Of a DNA stretch of 64,000 nucleotides, positions 35,297-44,528 are shown one piece after another. Source of the DNA: Leucobacter insecticola. GTDB taxonomy: Bacteria > Actinomycetota > Actinomycetes > Actinomycetales > Microbacteriaceae. The notes beneath the pieces are model-generated. The model did not search any database. It saw nothing but the letters and a program-made list of their open reading frames with translations, and was not told where the DNA came from. The position numbers were made by a program, and so were the translations under genes. Each line of letters opens with the position of its first letter. The first letter of the stretch is position 1. The stretch spans positions 124,001 to 188,000 of the forward strand of contig NZ_CP049934.1 in NCBI RefSeq assembly GCF_011382965.1. The letters run 5' to 3'.

Positions 35297-37909
35297 CTAG
35301 GCCTCCAGCCGGGGTGGAAGTGGACGCTCCTCGATAAAACGCGCGCCCAGCACTTCGCGGACGACGGCCTCGCCATATCTCGTGAAAGACGGAGCAGGGC
35401 GCGAAGTTTCTTCAGCAGCGGGCGCAGGAGGTACGGGTGCGGGAGCTGCAGACGCAGGAGGTGCAGATGCAGACGCAGCAGGTGCAGATTCAGCAGGTGC
35501 AGGATCAGGATCAGCAGGCCCGGGCGCGGACGCAGCAGGCACAGCCGGAGCCGGAGCTCCTTCGATGTGCTCCGGGGCGGAATCGCTCTCGCCCCCCGCG
35601 TAGGGGTCTCCGTCCGGGTAGGGGTCACCGTCTGGGTAGGGATCTGCATCCCCCAGGCTCGGCTCGACATCATCACTCTGCTCCGGGCTGCCTTGTGGGA
35701 CCGCGGGCGCAGAGGTCTCGGGGTCAGGAGACGAAGGCACGGATGCCTCAGACACAGTTTCCTCAGACGCGGCAGTCTCAGGGCCGGGCACACGCGACGC
35801 GACTTCGTTTTCAGATTCAGTTCCGACAGTCTTCAGTTCCCCGGCCACGGGCGGATCCGCCCATGCTGGAGCTGCAAGTGCGGGACCAAGCGCACTCAAC
35901 CTTGCGGCCGCGCGCTGTTCGAGATCATCGGGAGCAGGAGGCCCCGCTCGATGAGGCTCCTCTGCGTCAGCCGGCGCCCCTGTGGTCTCCGGCGAACCGC
36001 CCTGCCCCGCAGTGTGCCCCTCGGGGAGGCGCTTCGGCAAGTACTTCACGCTGACCCCGACGGCAGACAAAATCGTCTCACGAAGCGGTCCTGCTCCCAC
36101 CGCTTTGAACGCCGCAAGATCAGACTGCGAAGCCATGCCAATGGACAGCACATCGCCCTCAAAATTGAGCGGGGTGACCGCGCGAACCGCGTTCCATGCC
36201 TCGCGGTCACGCTCGAGGATCTCCTCAAGGAAGTCGGGCCACAGCTCCATCAGATCGGCAAACCCTGGAGCATCCGCTGTGTCATCGGGTGCAAGCTGCG
36301 CACCTGCGGCCGGAGCAGCTGAGCTTGCTGCGGATACTGCGGGTGCTGACCCGCTCGGCACTGGTGCGGCCTGCGGCGCAGCAGGAGTAGTTGCCGGAGC
36401 CGGTGCCGGAGCAGCTTTCGCGGTATGCTCGCTTCCGATGCTCTCGATCTGAGTGGGGCTCAGCACATCAGAGATCGGACGGCCAAAGCCAGCTGCCCCC
36501 TCATTCGGGTGCGGAGTTGAGTTACCCGCGGCATCACCCTCACGCAGAAACTGCCGGATCGATGCTGCGGTCTCGGCGGCGTTGGGGGCCGCCGGCCTCG
36601 GATTCGGAGCGGCGACCGGCGCAGACGCGGGCGCAGCGGGCGCAGAACCCTCGCCATTCGGGGCAACTGGCGCGGGTCCCGACGCCGGAACAGGGCCTCC
36701 CTGAACCGCAGCCGGTGCGGCCTGTGCAGTCGCCACGGGCGCCGCGGCCGGTACTCTCCCAGCAGGAACCGCAGGAACCGCAGTGGCCTGCGCGCCAGCG
36801 TGCTGCTCAATCGCGACCATCACGCGCGCGATCATCAGTTCCAATTGCAGCTTGGGCGCTGTGGCTCCCGCCATCTTGTCGAGCGCAGCACTCACGGTGT
36901 CGGCGATACGCGACAGCTCGCCGCGCGCAAACGACTGCGCCTGGTCAAACATGCGCGTGAGTTGATCCTGCGGCACCCCACGAAACACGGCCGCAGCGCC
37001 GTCAACGGTCGTCGCGCTGACCACAATGAGGTCGCGCAGACGCTCAAGCAAGTCTTCGACAAAGCGGCGCGGATCCTGCCCGGTTTGCACCACGCGATCC
37101 GTCGCGGTGAACGCTGCCGACGCGTCGCGGGCACCAAACGCCACCACGACGTCATCGAGCAGCTCCGTGTGGGTGAAACCGAGGAGCCCTGCGGCCCGTT
37201 CGGCCGACACGGTGTTGCCGTCGGTACCGGCAATGAGCTGATCCAAGATTGAGAGCGTGTCCCGCGCGGATCCGCCGCCCGCCCGCACAACCAGCGGGAG
37301 TACGCCAGGCTCGACCTGCACGCCCTCGCTGTCGCACAGCGACTGAATGTAGTCAATAAGTGCGCCGGGCGCGATCAGCCTGAAGGGATAGTGGTGGGTG
37401 CGGGATCGGATGGTACCGATCACCTTTTCCGGTTCGGTGGTCGCGAAGACAAACTTCACGTGCGGCGGGGGCTCCTCGACGATCTTGAGCAGCGCGTTGA
37501 AGCCGCCCGCCGTCACCATGTGGGCCTCGTCGATGATGAAGATCTTGAAGCGGTCTCGCGCCGGCGCGAACACTGCGCGCTCACGCAGATCACGCGCGTC
37601 GTCGACACCACCGTGGCTGGCAGCGTCGATTTCGACGACATCGAGCGAGCCACCGCCGTCGCGTGAAAGCTCGACACAGCTCGGGCAGGTCCCGCAGGGG
37701 GTGTCCGTTGGCCCCTCAGCACAGTTCAGGCAGCGGGCCAGGATCCTGGCAGAGGTCGTCTTGCCGCAGCCACGCGGGCCGCTAAACAGATACGCGTGAC
37801 CGATGCGCCCCGTGCGGAGCGCAGTCATCAAAGGATCGGTCACTTGAGACTGGCCGATCATCTCGGCAAAGGTTTCTGGCCGATAACGGCGATACAGTGC
37901 GGCAACCAC
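35297..37909 (-). CDS. dnaX: DNA polymerase III subunit gamma/tau
   Basis: 870 aa clamp-loader ATPase. Seen: MVAALYRRYRPETFAEMIGQ, Walker A LFSGPRGCGKTTSARILAR, the zinc module CLNCAEGPTDTPCGTCPSC, DEAHMV and the sensor FVFATTEPEKV. After about residue 370 the protein is mostly Pro/Ala-rich linker, with a folded tau-like segment (PDFLEEILERDREAWNAV) near 590-650 and a repeat YPDGDPYPDGDPY near 790. No A-rich slippery site is present, so only the full product is expected. GTG start. Confidence 0.95.
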   Translation of the reverse strand: MVAALYRRYRPETFAEMIGQSQVTDPLMTALRTGRIGHAYLFSGPRGCGKTTSARILARCLNCAEGPTDTPCGTCPSCVELSRDGGGSLDVVEIDAASHGGVDDARDLRERAVFAPARDRFKIFIIDEAHMVTAGGFNALLKIVEEPPPHVKFVFATTEPEKVIGTIRSRTHHYPFRLIAPGALIDYIQSLCDSEGVQVEPGVLPLVVRAGGGSARDTLSILDQLIAGTDGNTVSAERAAGLLGFTHTELLDDVVVAFGARDASAAFTATDRVVQTGQDPRRFVEDLLERLRDLIVVSATTVDGAAAVFRGVPQDQLTRMFDQAQSFARGELSRIADTVSAALDKMAGATAPKLQLELMIARVMVAIEQHAGAQATAVPAVPAGRVPAAAPVATAQAAPAAVQGGPVPASGPAPVAPNGEGSAPAAPASAPVAAPNPRPAAPNAAETAASIRQFLREGDAAGNSTPHPNEGAAGFGRPISDVLSPTQIESIGSEHTAKAAPAPAPATTPAAPQAAPVPSGSAPAVSAASSAAPAAGAQLAPDDTADAPGFADLMELWPDFLEEILERDREAWNAVRAVTPLNFEGDVLSIGMASQSDLAAFKAVGAGPLRETILSAVGVSVKYLPKRLPEGHTAGQGGSPETTGAPADAEEPHRAGPPAPDDLEQRAAARLSALGPALAAPAWADPPVAGELKTVGTESENEVASRVPGPETAASEETVSEASVPSSPDPETSAPAVPQGSPEQSDDVEPSLGDADPYPDGDPYPDGDPYAGGESDSAPEHIEGAPAPAVPAASAPGPADPDPAPAESAPAASASAPPASAAPAPVPPAPAAEETSRPAPSFTRYGEAVVREVLGARFIEERPLPPRLEA

Positions 37910-37958
37910 GTTCCAATGCTACCCGGGGGCACCGACATTCGAGGCAGGCGATCCCGAA

Positions 37959-38038
37959 CTCACCGCTAAGAAACGGTGAGGTCTACCCAATCCTGCGAGT
38001 GACCACCATACCAACGCGCAGGGATGGTGGTCACTCGC
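37959..38038 (-). terminator. Two hairpins between ackA and dnaX
   Basis: A perfect 15-bp stem, GCGAGTGACCACCAT (37995-38009) with its complement at 38024-38038, follows the ackA stop; a smaller stem CTCACCG (37959-37965) with CGGTGAG (37974-37980) comes next. They most likely terminate the pta-ackA transcript before dnaX. Confidence 0.6.
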
Positions 38039-38053
38039 AGCTAGGGTGGGCGC

Positions 38054-39241
38054 TCACCCAGAAACGAGCTGCCACGCCTGACGCGCGATCTCCGCTTCCT
38101 CGTCCGTGGGCACCACCAACACCGCAATCTTGGAGTCATCAGTGCTGATCCGCCGCGCCTCGCGCGACGCGGCAGCATTTCGATCGGGATCGATCCGCAC
38201 GCCGCACCACTCAAGCCCCGCGCAGGCAGCCGCACGAACCTCAGCCGAGTTCTCGCCGACACCCGCGGTAAACACGATCGTGTCGGCCCCGCCAAGCGCC
38301 ACAAGATACGCCCCGAGATAGCGCCTGATCGCGTGCACGTACACGTCGAAGGCGAGCTGCGCCGCTGCATCACCGCTGTCGGCCGCGGCCAAGAGATCAC
38401 GGAAATCATTCGAACCCGCAAGACCCATCAGCCCGGATCGCTTATTGAGGAGGTTATCGAGTTGCGCGGCGTCGTATCCGGCACGCAGAAGGTGCAGCAT
38501 CAGGCCGGGATCGATGTCGCCGCTGCGCGTCCCCATCACGAGGCCTTCGAGGGGGGTCAGCCCCATCGAGGTATCGATGGATCGCCCGCCATCGATCGCG
38601 CACGCCGACGCGCCATTCCCGAGGTGCATCACGATCTGCTTGAGCTCAGCCACCGGACGCCCCACATACGCCGCTGCTCGCCGCGACACGACGAGGTGCG
38701 AGATTCCGTGGAACCCGTAGCGGCGAATCCCGTGCTCGGCCGCAACCTCGGCATCGATCGCATAGGTGTGTGCCGCGGCGGGGACCGTCTGGTGGAACGC
38801 CGTATCGAACACCGCAACGTGAGGCACATCGGGGAAGGCCTGTCGTGCCGCAACGATCGCTTGGTAGTGCGCGGGGTTGTGCAGCGGGGCGAGTGCACCC
38901 AGGGCGAGGATCCTCTCCGCAACCTGGTCGGTGATCAGTGTGGGCGCAACAAACTCGCTGCCGCCCTGCACAACCCGGTGCCCAACGGCGGAGATCCCGA
39001 GTTCAGAGACGGTGGCTCCCGCGCGCGCAAAGGCGTCGAGCATCGCCGCGAACCCGGCGGCGTGATCCGGCACGGCAAGCTCCCGCTCGTCAAGCGTATC
39101 GCCCGAGCGGTGCTGGATCCGCCCGAGCGCGTCGCCGATCCGCTCGACCAGTCCCGATGCGTACCGCTCGCCGGTATCGGCATCAACCAGCTGATACTTC
39201 ACCGAAGAGGATCCGCTGTTGATCACTAGCACCGACGTCAT
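38054..39241 (-). CDS. ackA: Acetate kinase
   Basis: 395 aa. Interconverts acetyl phosphate and acetate with ATP. Motifs: VLVINSGSSSVKYQL, VGHRVVQGG, FDTAFHQTVP, RRYGFHGISHL (catalytic His), VMHLGNGASACAIDGGRSIDTSMG and FTAGVGENSAEVRAAAC. Its start overlaps the pta stop by four bases, so the pair is translationally coupled. Confidence 0.97.
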   Translation of the reverse strand: MTSVLVINSGSSSVKYQLVDADTGERYASGLVERIGDALGRIQHRSGDTLDERELAVPDHAAGFAAMLDAFARAGATVSELGISAVGHRVVQGGSEFVAPTLITDQVAERILALGALAPLHNPAHYQAIVAARQAFPDVPHVAVFDTAFHQTVPAAAHTYAIDAEVAAEHGIRRYGFHGISHLVVSRRAAAYVGRPVAELKQIVMHLGNGASACAIDGGRSIDTSMGLTPLEGLVMGTRSGDIDPGLMLHLLRAGYDAAQLDNLLNKRSGLMGLAGSNDFRDLLAAADSGDAAAQLAFDVYVHAIRRYLGAYLVALGGADTIVFTAGVGENSAEVRAAACAGLEWCGVRIDPDRNAAASREARRISTDDSKIAVLVVPTDEEAEIARQAWQLVSG

Positions 39242-41364
39242 AGCGCTTCCTCCGCAGCTTTCATCGCGCCCGCCTGAACCGCGGTGATCGCGACCGTGTT
39301 CAGGATGTCCTCGACGGTCGCACCGCGAGACAGATCGTTGACAGGCTTGTTGAGGCCCTGCAACACCGGTCCCACCGCCACCGCGCCGGACGACCGCTGC
39401 ACCGCCTTGTAGGTGTTATTGCCCGTATTCAGGTCGGGGAAGATGAACACGGTGGCCCGCCCCGCGACCTCGGATCCCGGCAGCTTCGAGGCGCCCGTCC
39501 GCGGATCGCTCGCCGCATCGTACTGCAGTGGCCCCTCGATCAGGAGGTCGGGGCGCGCGGCCCGGGCCAGCGCCGTCGCCTCACGCACCTTGTCTACGTC
39601 GGTGCCGGATCCGGATTCGCCGGTCGAATACGACAGCATCGCGATCCGCGGCTCCACCCCAAACTGCGCCGCGGTCTCGGCCGAGGAAATCGCGATGTCG
39701 GCCAGCTGTGCCGCCGTCGGATCGGGGTTCACCGCGCAGTCACCGTAGACCAGCACGCGATCCGCAAGAGCCATAAAGAACACGCTCGACACGACAGAAA
39801 CGCCCGGCTTGGTCTTGATAAATTCGAGGCTCGGGCGAATGGTGTGCGCGGTCGTGTTCGCCGCACCCGACACCATCCCGTCGGCGTAGCCGAGGTGGAC
39901 CATCATCGTCCCGAAGTAACTGCCGTCCTGCATCACCTCGAGCGCACGCTCCAGCGTGACGCCCTTGTGCGCGCGCTGCCGAGCATACTCCGCCGCGAAC
40001 TCCTCGCGCAGCGGCGACAGGCGCGGATCCAGCACCTCAGCATCAATAATCGACAGCCCGAGCTCGCCCGCCCGCTTCCGCACGGCCGATTCGTCGCCCA
40101 GGATCGTGAGCCTGGCTACCCCCCGGGCAAGGAGCGTACTCGCGGCCCGCAGGATCCGGTCATCACCGCCCTCGGGAAGCACGATGTGCGCGTCGGCATC
40201 GGCCGCCCGCTGGAATAGCTCGTAGGCGAACATCACCGGGGTGCGGATCCCGCCGCGGTGCAGCCGCAGCCGCTCGCGGAGCACGGCGGCATCCACGTGA
40301 CGTTCGAAGAGTGACAAAGCGACGTCGAGTTTGGCCGGAGATTCCTCGGTGATGAGGCCGCGCGACTGCATAATGCGACGCCCGGTCTCGAAGGTGGCGA
40401 AGCTCGTGCGGATCACCGGCAGCGTCGAATCGATGCCGTCGAGCAGTCTCTCCACGTCGGGCGGCAACTCGAAATCACCGTTGAGCACCACGGCGGCGAT
40501 CGTCGGAAAGGTCGGGGCTTCGTGCGCCATCGACACCGCGAGCAGTGTCTCCGAGCGATCCGCCGCGATCACAACCACGGAGCCCTCGAGCAGGCGCGGC
40601 AGCACATGCTCCATCGCCATACCGGCGACGACGATCTCGCGCACCTCGCGCGCCAGCAACTCGGCACTTCCGCGCACCAGTTCACCCTCGACCGCATCGA
40701 GCACGGCCGACACCGGGGGCGCGACCAGCAGCACTTGCTCCGGCACCGTCCAGACGGGTACACCGTCGGGGAGGCAGCGGGTGACGCGATCCTGAATCTG
40801 CTCAAGGCGCTCGGGATCCGCCCGGTTGACCAGCGCGGCGAGCACGGTGGCGTGGCCCTTCTCAAGCTCGTGCAGGCCGATCTCGGCGAGCTGCGCGATG
40901 TCTTCGGGGGTGCGGGCCGGGATCTGGCCGAGCTGCTCCAGACCATCGCTCTCGCGGCCGCTCAGCACGAGCATCACCGGGACATCGAGGTTCGCGGCGA
41001 CCCGCGCGTTGAACGAGAGCTCGGTGGGCACGGCAACGTCGGTGAAGTCTGAACCGACCACCACCACGGCGTCACAGTGCGCCTTCAGAGACTGATAGGC
41101 GGCCACAATCTTGACCATCGCCGCATCGGGATCGGTGTTGGCCTCTTCGTAGGTGACACCGATGCAGGCCTCATATGGCACCTCGGCGGTTGCCCGTGCG
41201 AGGAGCAATTCGAGCACCCGGTCACGTTCAGCACCGGCGCGAATAAGCGGTCGAAACACCCCCACCCGCGGTGCGTCTGGAAGGAGTGCGTCGAGGACCC
41301 CGAGCGCCACGGCGCTCTTCCCGGTACGTCCCTCGGCAGAGGTCAAGTAGATGCTTGCTGCCAC
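39238..41364 (-). CDS. pta: Phosphate acetyltransferase
   Basis: 708 aa long-form Pta with three parts: an N-terminal P-loop domain (YLTSAEGRTGKSAVALGVLD), a DRTGG-like middle domain, and a C-terminal catalytic PTA domain (about 385-708) with ADADAHIVLPEGGDDRILRA, GMVSGAANTTAHTIRP and FPDLNTGNNTYKAVQRSS. Converts acetyl-CoA to acetyl phosphate. First gene of pta-ackA; GTG or ATG-equivalent start near 41364. Confidence 0.96.
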   Translation of the reverse strand: MAASIYLTSAEGRTGKSAVALGVLDALLPDAPRVGVFRPLIRAGAERDRVLELLLARATAEVPYEACIGVTYEEANTDPDAAMVKIVAAYQSLKAHCDAVVVVGSDFTDVAVPTELSFNARVAANLDVPVMLVLSGRESDGLEQLGQIPARTPEDIAQLAEIGLHELEKGHATVLAALVNRADPERLEQIQDRVTRCLPDGVPVWTVPEQVLLVAPPVSAVLDAVEGELVRGSAELLAREVREIVVAGMAMEHVLPRLLEGSVVVIAADRSETLLAVSMAHEAPTFPTIAAVVLNGDFELPPDVERLLDGIDSTLPVIRTSFATFETGRRIMQSRGLITEESPAKLDVALSLFERHVDAAVLRERLRLHRGGIRTPVMFAYELFQRAADADAHIVLPEGGDDRILRAASTLLARGVARLTILGDESAVRKRAGELGLSIIDAEVLDPRLSPLREEFAAEYARQRAHKGVTLERALEVMQDGSYFGTMMVHLGYADGMVSGAANTTAHTIRPSLEFIKTKPGVSVVSSVFFMALADRVLVYGDCAVNPDPTAAQLADIAISSAETAAQFGVEPRIAMLSYSTGESGSGTDVDKVREATALARAARPDLLIEGPLQYDAASDPRTGASKLPGSEVAGRATVFIFPDLNTGNNTYKAVQRSSGAVAVGPVLQGLNKPVNDLSRGATVEDILNTVAITAVQAGAMKAAEEAL

Positions 41365-41374
41365 GACTTCCAGT

Positions 41375-42915
41375 CTAGTGCCGCGTGTCGACGCACCCCG
41401 TCGTCGCAGAAGAATATGCGGCGAGCGCGAACGGGATCAACGCAGCGTCAGCGGAGCGACAGGTCCGGGCGGGGAGACCGTACTCGTGCCGGAGCGCTGA
41501 ACGGGCAGCGTACCACCCCGAAAGCCCGTGGACTCCCGGCCCGGGCGCGGTTGACGAGGAGCACAAATAGATCCCCCGAGCCGGTGTGCGCCAGGGATCG
41601 CGCGCGAACACGGGCCGCGCGAGCAGTTGCCGCAGCGACACCGCACCGGCACTGAAGTCACCGCCGTGGTAATTGCGGTTGTAGCCGGCATAATCTGCCG
41701 CCGTCGTGACGTGAAGCGCCCGGATCCGATCCCGAAACCCCGGTGCAAACCGTTCGATCTGCGCGATCACCTGCGCGGAAACGTCCAGATTCGAGCCGTT
41801 CGGCACGTGCGTGTAGCTCCACACCGCGTTCACGTCCGCTGGATTGCGCGCGGGATCCCACTCCCCGGCTGGGCGAGCAGCACGTAGGGTCGCTCCGGGT
41901 GCTCGCCCCGGGCCACCGCGCGCTCTGCCGCGGCCGTCTCCGCGCGGTTCCCCCCGAGGTGCACTGTCGGGGCCTGCGCGACCCGCGGATCCGCCCACGG
42001 AATCGGCCCGTCGAGCACGAAGTCGACCTTCGTGGCCCGCTGCCGTAGCGAAACTTGGAGAGTGCGCGGCGGTACTTCGCAGGGAGACGGGATCCTGCGA
42101 TCTGCAGCAGGCCGCGCGCGGAGGTGTCGAACAGGGTGACGGTGTTCTCGCCGAGATCACGCATGTCGGTAATTGCGCGGCCGGTCTCGATCCTGCCGCC
42201 GTGCACGAGGAGGTCTGCGGCGAGCGCATCGGTGATGGCTCGGGATCCGCCCACCGGCACCGGCCAGCCCGCCGCGTGCCCGAGCGCGCCGAGCACAGTG
42301 CCCACCCCGCGGTGGCGAGATTCGGCATGATGCCGGGGCTGTGGGCAGCTGCCCCGGTGATGAGCGCGGGCGCAGCCTCATCACGGAAGCGGAGGTTCCA
42401 GAGCGGGGTGCCCTGTTCCGCGATGCGCAGGGCGGCGAGGACCGCCGCGACAGGATCTCCGGGTACCCGCAGCATGCCGCCGCCGTGGGTGAATCCTACG
42501 ACCCCTTCCAGGCGATTGAGTAACGGACGGTAGAAGCGGGCGTATGCTTTGCCGTCGCGCCCAAGCTCGTGGGAGGTGCGTTCAAGATCGCGGTAGGCGA
42601 GCGCTGCCTGCGGGTTTGCGCCGCCCGGACTCGGGCGAGGGGATTCGCGTAGGAGGCGTCGGGGATGACGAACTCCATGCGCCGCGTGATCTCGAACTGC
42701 CGAAAGAACTCGGTGGCGAGCGCCATCGGGTGGATCGCCGAGCAGACGTCGTGCAGCACCCCGGCCTCGACGATCTCGGCCGTGCGCGTGCCGCCGCCGA
42801 TCGTCTCGGCTGCCTCATACACCGTGACAGGAACCCCGGCTCGCGCGAGAGTCACAGCGGCGGCGAGCCCGTTGGGGCCGGCGCCAATCACGGCGGCGCT
42901 TCGGGATCTGGTCAC
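41375..42915 (-). CDS. FAD-dependent phytoene-desaturase-like oxidoreductase (four apparent frameshifts)
   Basis: Joined length about 514 aa. N-terminal FAD fold: AAVIGAGPNGLAAAVTLARAG and VYEAAETIGGGTRTAE; the middle has VLGALGHAAGWPVPVGGSRAI; the end GIYLCSSSTAPGPGVHGLSG is the family's C-terminal FAD motif. Substrate unknown; such NAD(P)/FAD proteins are common in actinobacteria outside carotenoid clusters, and no carotenoid gene is near. Breaks at 41863-41866, 42036-42038, 42305-42308 and 42633-42635 are each repaired by one extra G or C. With four breaks in one gene a true pseudogene cannot be excluded, but the pattern matches the rest of the window. Confidence 0.85.
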
Positions 42916-42951
42916 ACGTCAAGACTAGTCAGGCGCCGCACAGTGCCGCTC

Positions 42952-42959
42952 GCTAGAAT
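42952..42959 (+). promoter_or_regulatory. Candidate -10 element for the antiporter gene
   Basis: GCTAGAAT, the same octamer as upstream of purS, 80 nt before the ATG at 43039. No -35 box is evident. Confidence 0.25.
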
Positions 42960-43038
42960 CTCTGAGGAAGGTGCAAGCCGGACGGCCAGCTTGCGAGAAG
43001 CACAGTGCGGGGACGGCCCGGCAGATACGGTTCGATCC

Positions 43039-44235
43039 ATGATTGCCCCTGAATCCCCTACGCCGCCGCGATCTCACACCCCACTCCGCGCGATCTTGAC
43101 TCCCGGCGCGATCCTGCGCCTGCTTCTTGGCTGGGGAGCATTCGGCACCCTCCTGGTGTTGCAGAACACCCCTCCGTCCGCGCTCCCCGGGGCCGCGCTC
43201 GCCGGGCTCCTTACCGCCATCGTCGGCGTGATCCTTGTCTGCGCATTTGGCGTGGTGATTGAGGCGGAGCATCTTGCGCACCGTCTCGGAGACCCCTACG
43301 GCACTCTCGTGTTGACCCTCTCGATCGTCTCGATTGAGGTGATCCTGATCTCGGCTGTGATGCTGTCACCCGGCGAGCATCCCACTATCGCTCGTGACTC
43401 CGTGATGGCCGTGTCGATGATCATCCTCAACCTCGTCATCGGGGTCGCGCTGATTGTTGGCGGACTCCGGCGCGCGCGGGATCAGGGCGACGGCAAGCGT
43501 GGCCTGCGCCACAATCGCAGGGGGACCTTGATCTACCTCGCAATACTGCTCGGACTCACGGCCCTCGCGTTTGCGCTGCCGGGGCTCATTGGCGCGGATG
43601 GAGCATACACGCCGGCTCAGGCGATCCCGATCGCGGCGCTCACGGTGGCGTGTTACGCATTCTTCCTGGTGCGGCAGATGGGGGCGCAGAAGGCCGACTT
43701 TCAGGAGGTGTCGGCGGGATCCGACGCCCCCGCCGGGTCAGGATCCGGGACCTCCGTTCTCGCGATGCTCGGCATGCACCGAAACGAGCTCATCGCCCGC
43801 ACACTGCTGTTGATCGCGACGGTGATCCCGATCGTGCTGCTGTCCCACGACATGGCCGAGCTGCTCGATACCGGGCTAGACCGCTTAGGTGCCCCCATCG
43901 CGCTTTCGGGGCTGCTGATCGCCATGATCGTGTTCCTCCCGGAGACCATCACCACCATTCGCGCGGCGGCGGCGGGTGAGGCGCAGCGGGTGAACAACCT
44001 CTGCCACGGCGCGCTCGTGTCGACGGTGGGGCTGACGATCCCGGCGGTGCTCACGATCGGGATCCTTACGGGGCAGACCGTGACGCTCGCGGAGTCTCCA
44101 AGCAACCTTGTGCTGCTGGGGGCGACGCTGCTGCTGTCGATCGTGACGTTCGCGCGCAAGCGCACCACGGCCCTGCACGGTGCCGCACACCTGGCGATCT
44201 TCGTGCTCTACACCCTGACGCTCTTTGGCGTGTAA
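43039..44235 (+). CDS. ChaA-like Ca2+(Na+)/H+ antiporter
   Basis: 398 aa with about eleven hydrophobic helices. The two CaCA repeats are visible: GTLVLTLSIVSIEVILISAVML in the first half and SGLLIAMIVFLPETITTIRAA in the second, with the acidic residues in the helices that bind cations. NNLCHGALVSTVGLTIPAVL near the end is also typical of ChaA. A short hydrophilic loop (QKADFQEVSAGSDAPAGSG) separates the halves. Exports Ca2+ or Na+ in exchange for protons; ion choice cannot be read from sequence. ATG chosen because the longer frame upstream is antisense to the oxidoreductase gene. Confidence 0.88.
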   Translation: MIAPESPTPPRSHTPLRAILTPGAILRLLLGWGAFGTLLVLQNTPPSALPGAALAGLLTAIVGVILVCAFGVVIEAEHLAHRLGDPYGTLVLTLSIVSIEVILISAVMLSPGEHPTIARDSVMAVSMIILNLVIGVALIVGGLRRARDQGDGKRGLRHNRRGTLIYLAILLGLTALAFALPGLIGADGAYTPAQAIPIAALTVACYAFFLVRQMGAQKADFQEVSAGSDAPAGSGSGTSVLAMLGMHRNELIARTLLLIATVIPIVLLSHDMAELLDTGLDRLGAPIALSGLLIAMIVFLPETITTIRAAAAGEAQRVNNLCHGALVSTVGLTIPAVLTIGILTGQTVTLAESPSNLVLLGATLLLSIVTFARKRTTALHGAAHLAIFVLYTLTLFGV

Positions 44236-44248
44236 CTTGCGCTGTGGC

Positions 44249-44298
44249 GTGTGCGCAGGTTGTTCTTATGCGCCCGGATAAGAACGAATTGCGCACAC
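44249..44298. repeat. 50-bp palindromic element, copy D
   Basis: Starts GTGTGCGCAGGTTGTTCTTA and ends AATTGCGCACAC; the most symmetric of the four copies (TTCTTA...TAAGAA in the centre). Lies 13 bases after the antiporter stop and before the 3' end of the SRP RNA gene. Confidence 0.85.
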
Positions 44299-44344
44299 AA
44301 CAGGAGCGACCGAACCCACAACAGGCTGCCAGCGGGCAGCAAAG

Positions 44345-44431
44345 ACCCCCATGCACCCGATAGAGCCAGACTACCCTTGCTCCGTTTCCGTCCTGGGGGA
44401 GTTCGCCTGGATACCGCCACATGGGGGGCCT
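44345..44431 (-). ncRNA. ffs: Small signal recognition particle RNA (4.5S)
   Basis: On the minus strand the 5' end GGCCCCCCATGTG pairs with the 3' end GCATGGGGGTC, closing one long hairpin. The tip contains CCCCCAGGACGGAAACGGAG followed by CAAGGGT, the SRP54 (Ffh) binding loop with a GAAA tetraloop, as in actinobacterial 4.5S RNAs. It guides membrane-protein ribosomes to the Sec translocon together with Ffh. A small hairpin (GCTGCC/GGCAGC, 44325-44340) follows the 3' end. Exact ends are estimated to within a few bases. It lies 6.4 kb from dnaX, whereas it is often found just upstream of dnaX. Confidence 0.85.
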
Positions 44432-44528
44432 GAACAGTCTAGCGGATGCCGATGAGTGCTGCGGGACACCCCCTGGAAACGATCCGGAGCGCCGGCTCGT
44501 TCCGTGCGCGCTCACTCACGCCCGCAGC

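Noticed and set aside
35297..37909. Programmed frameshifting in dnaX
   Set aside because: No A-run slippery heptamer with following hairpin was seen; the frame is open over the full length, as in other actinobacteria.
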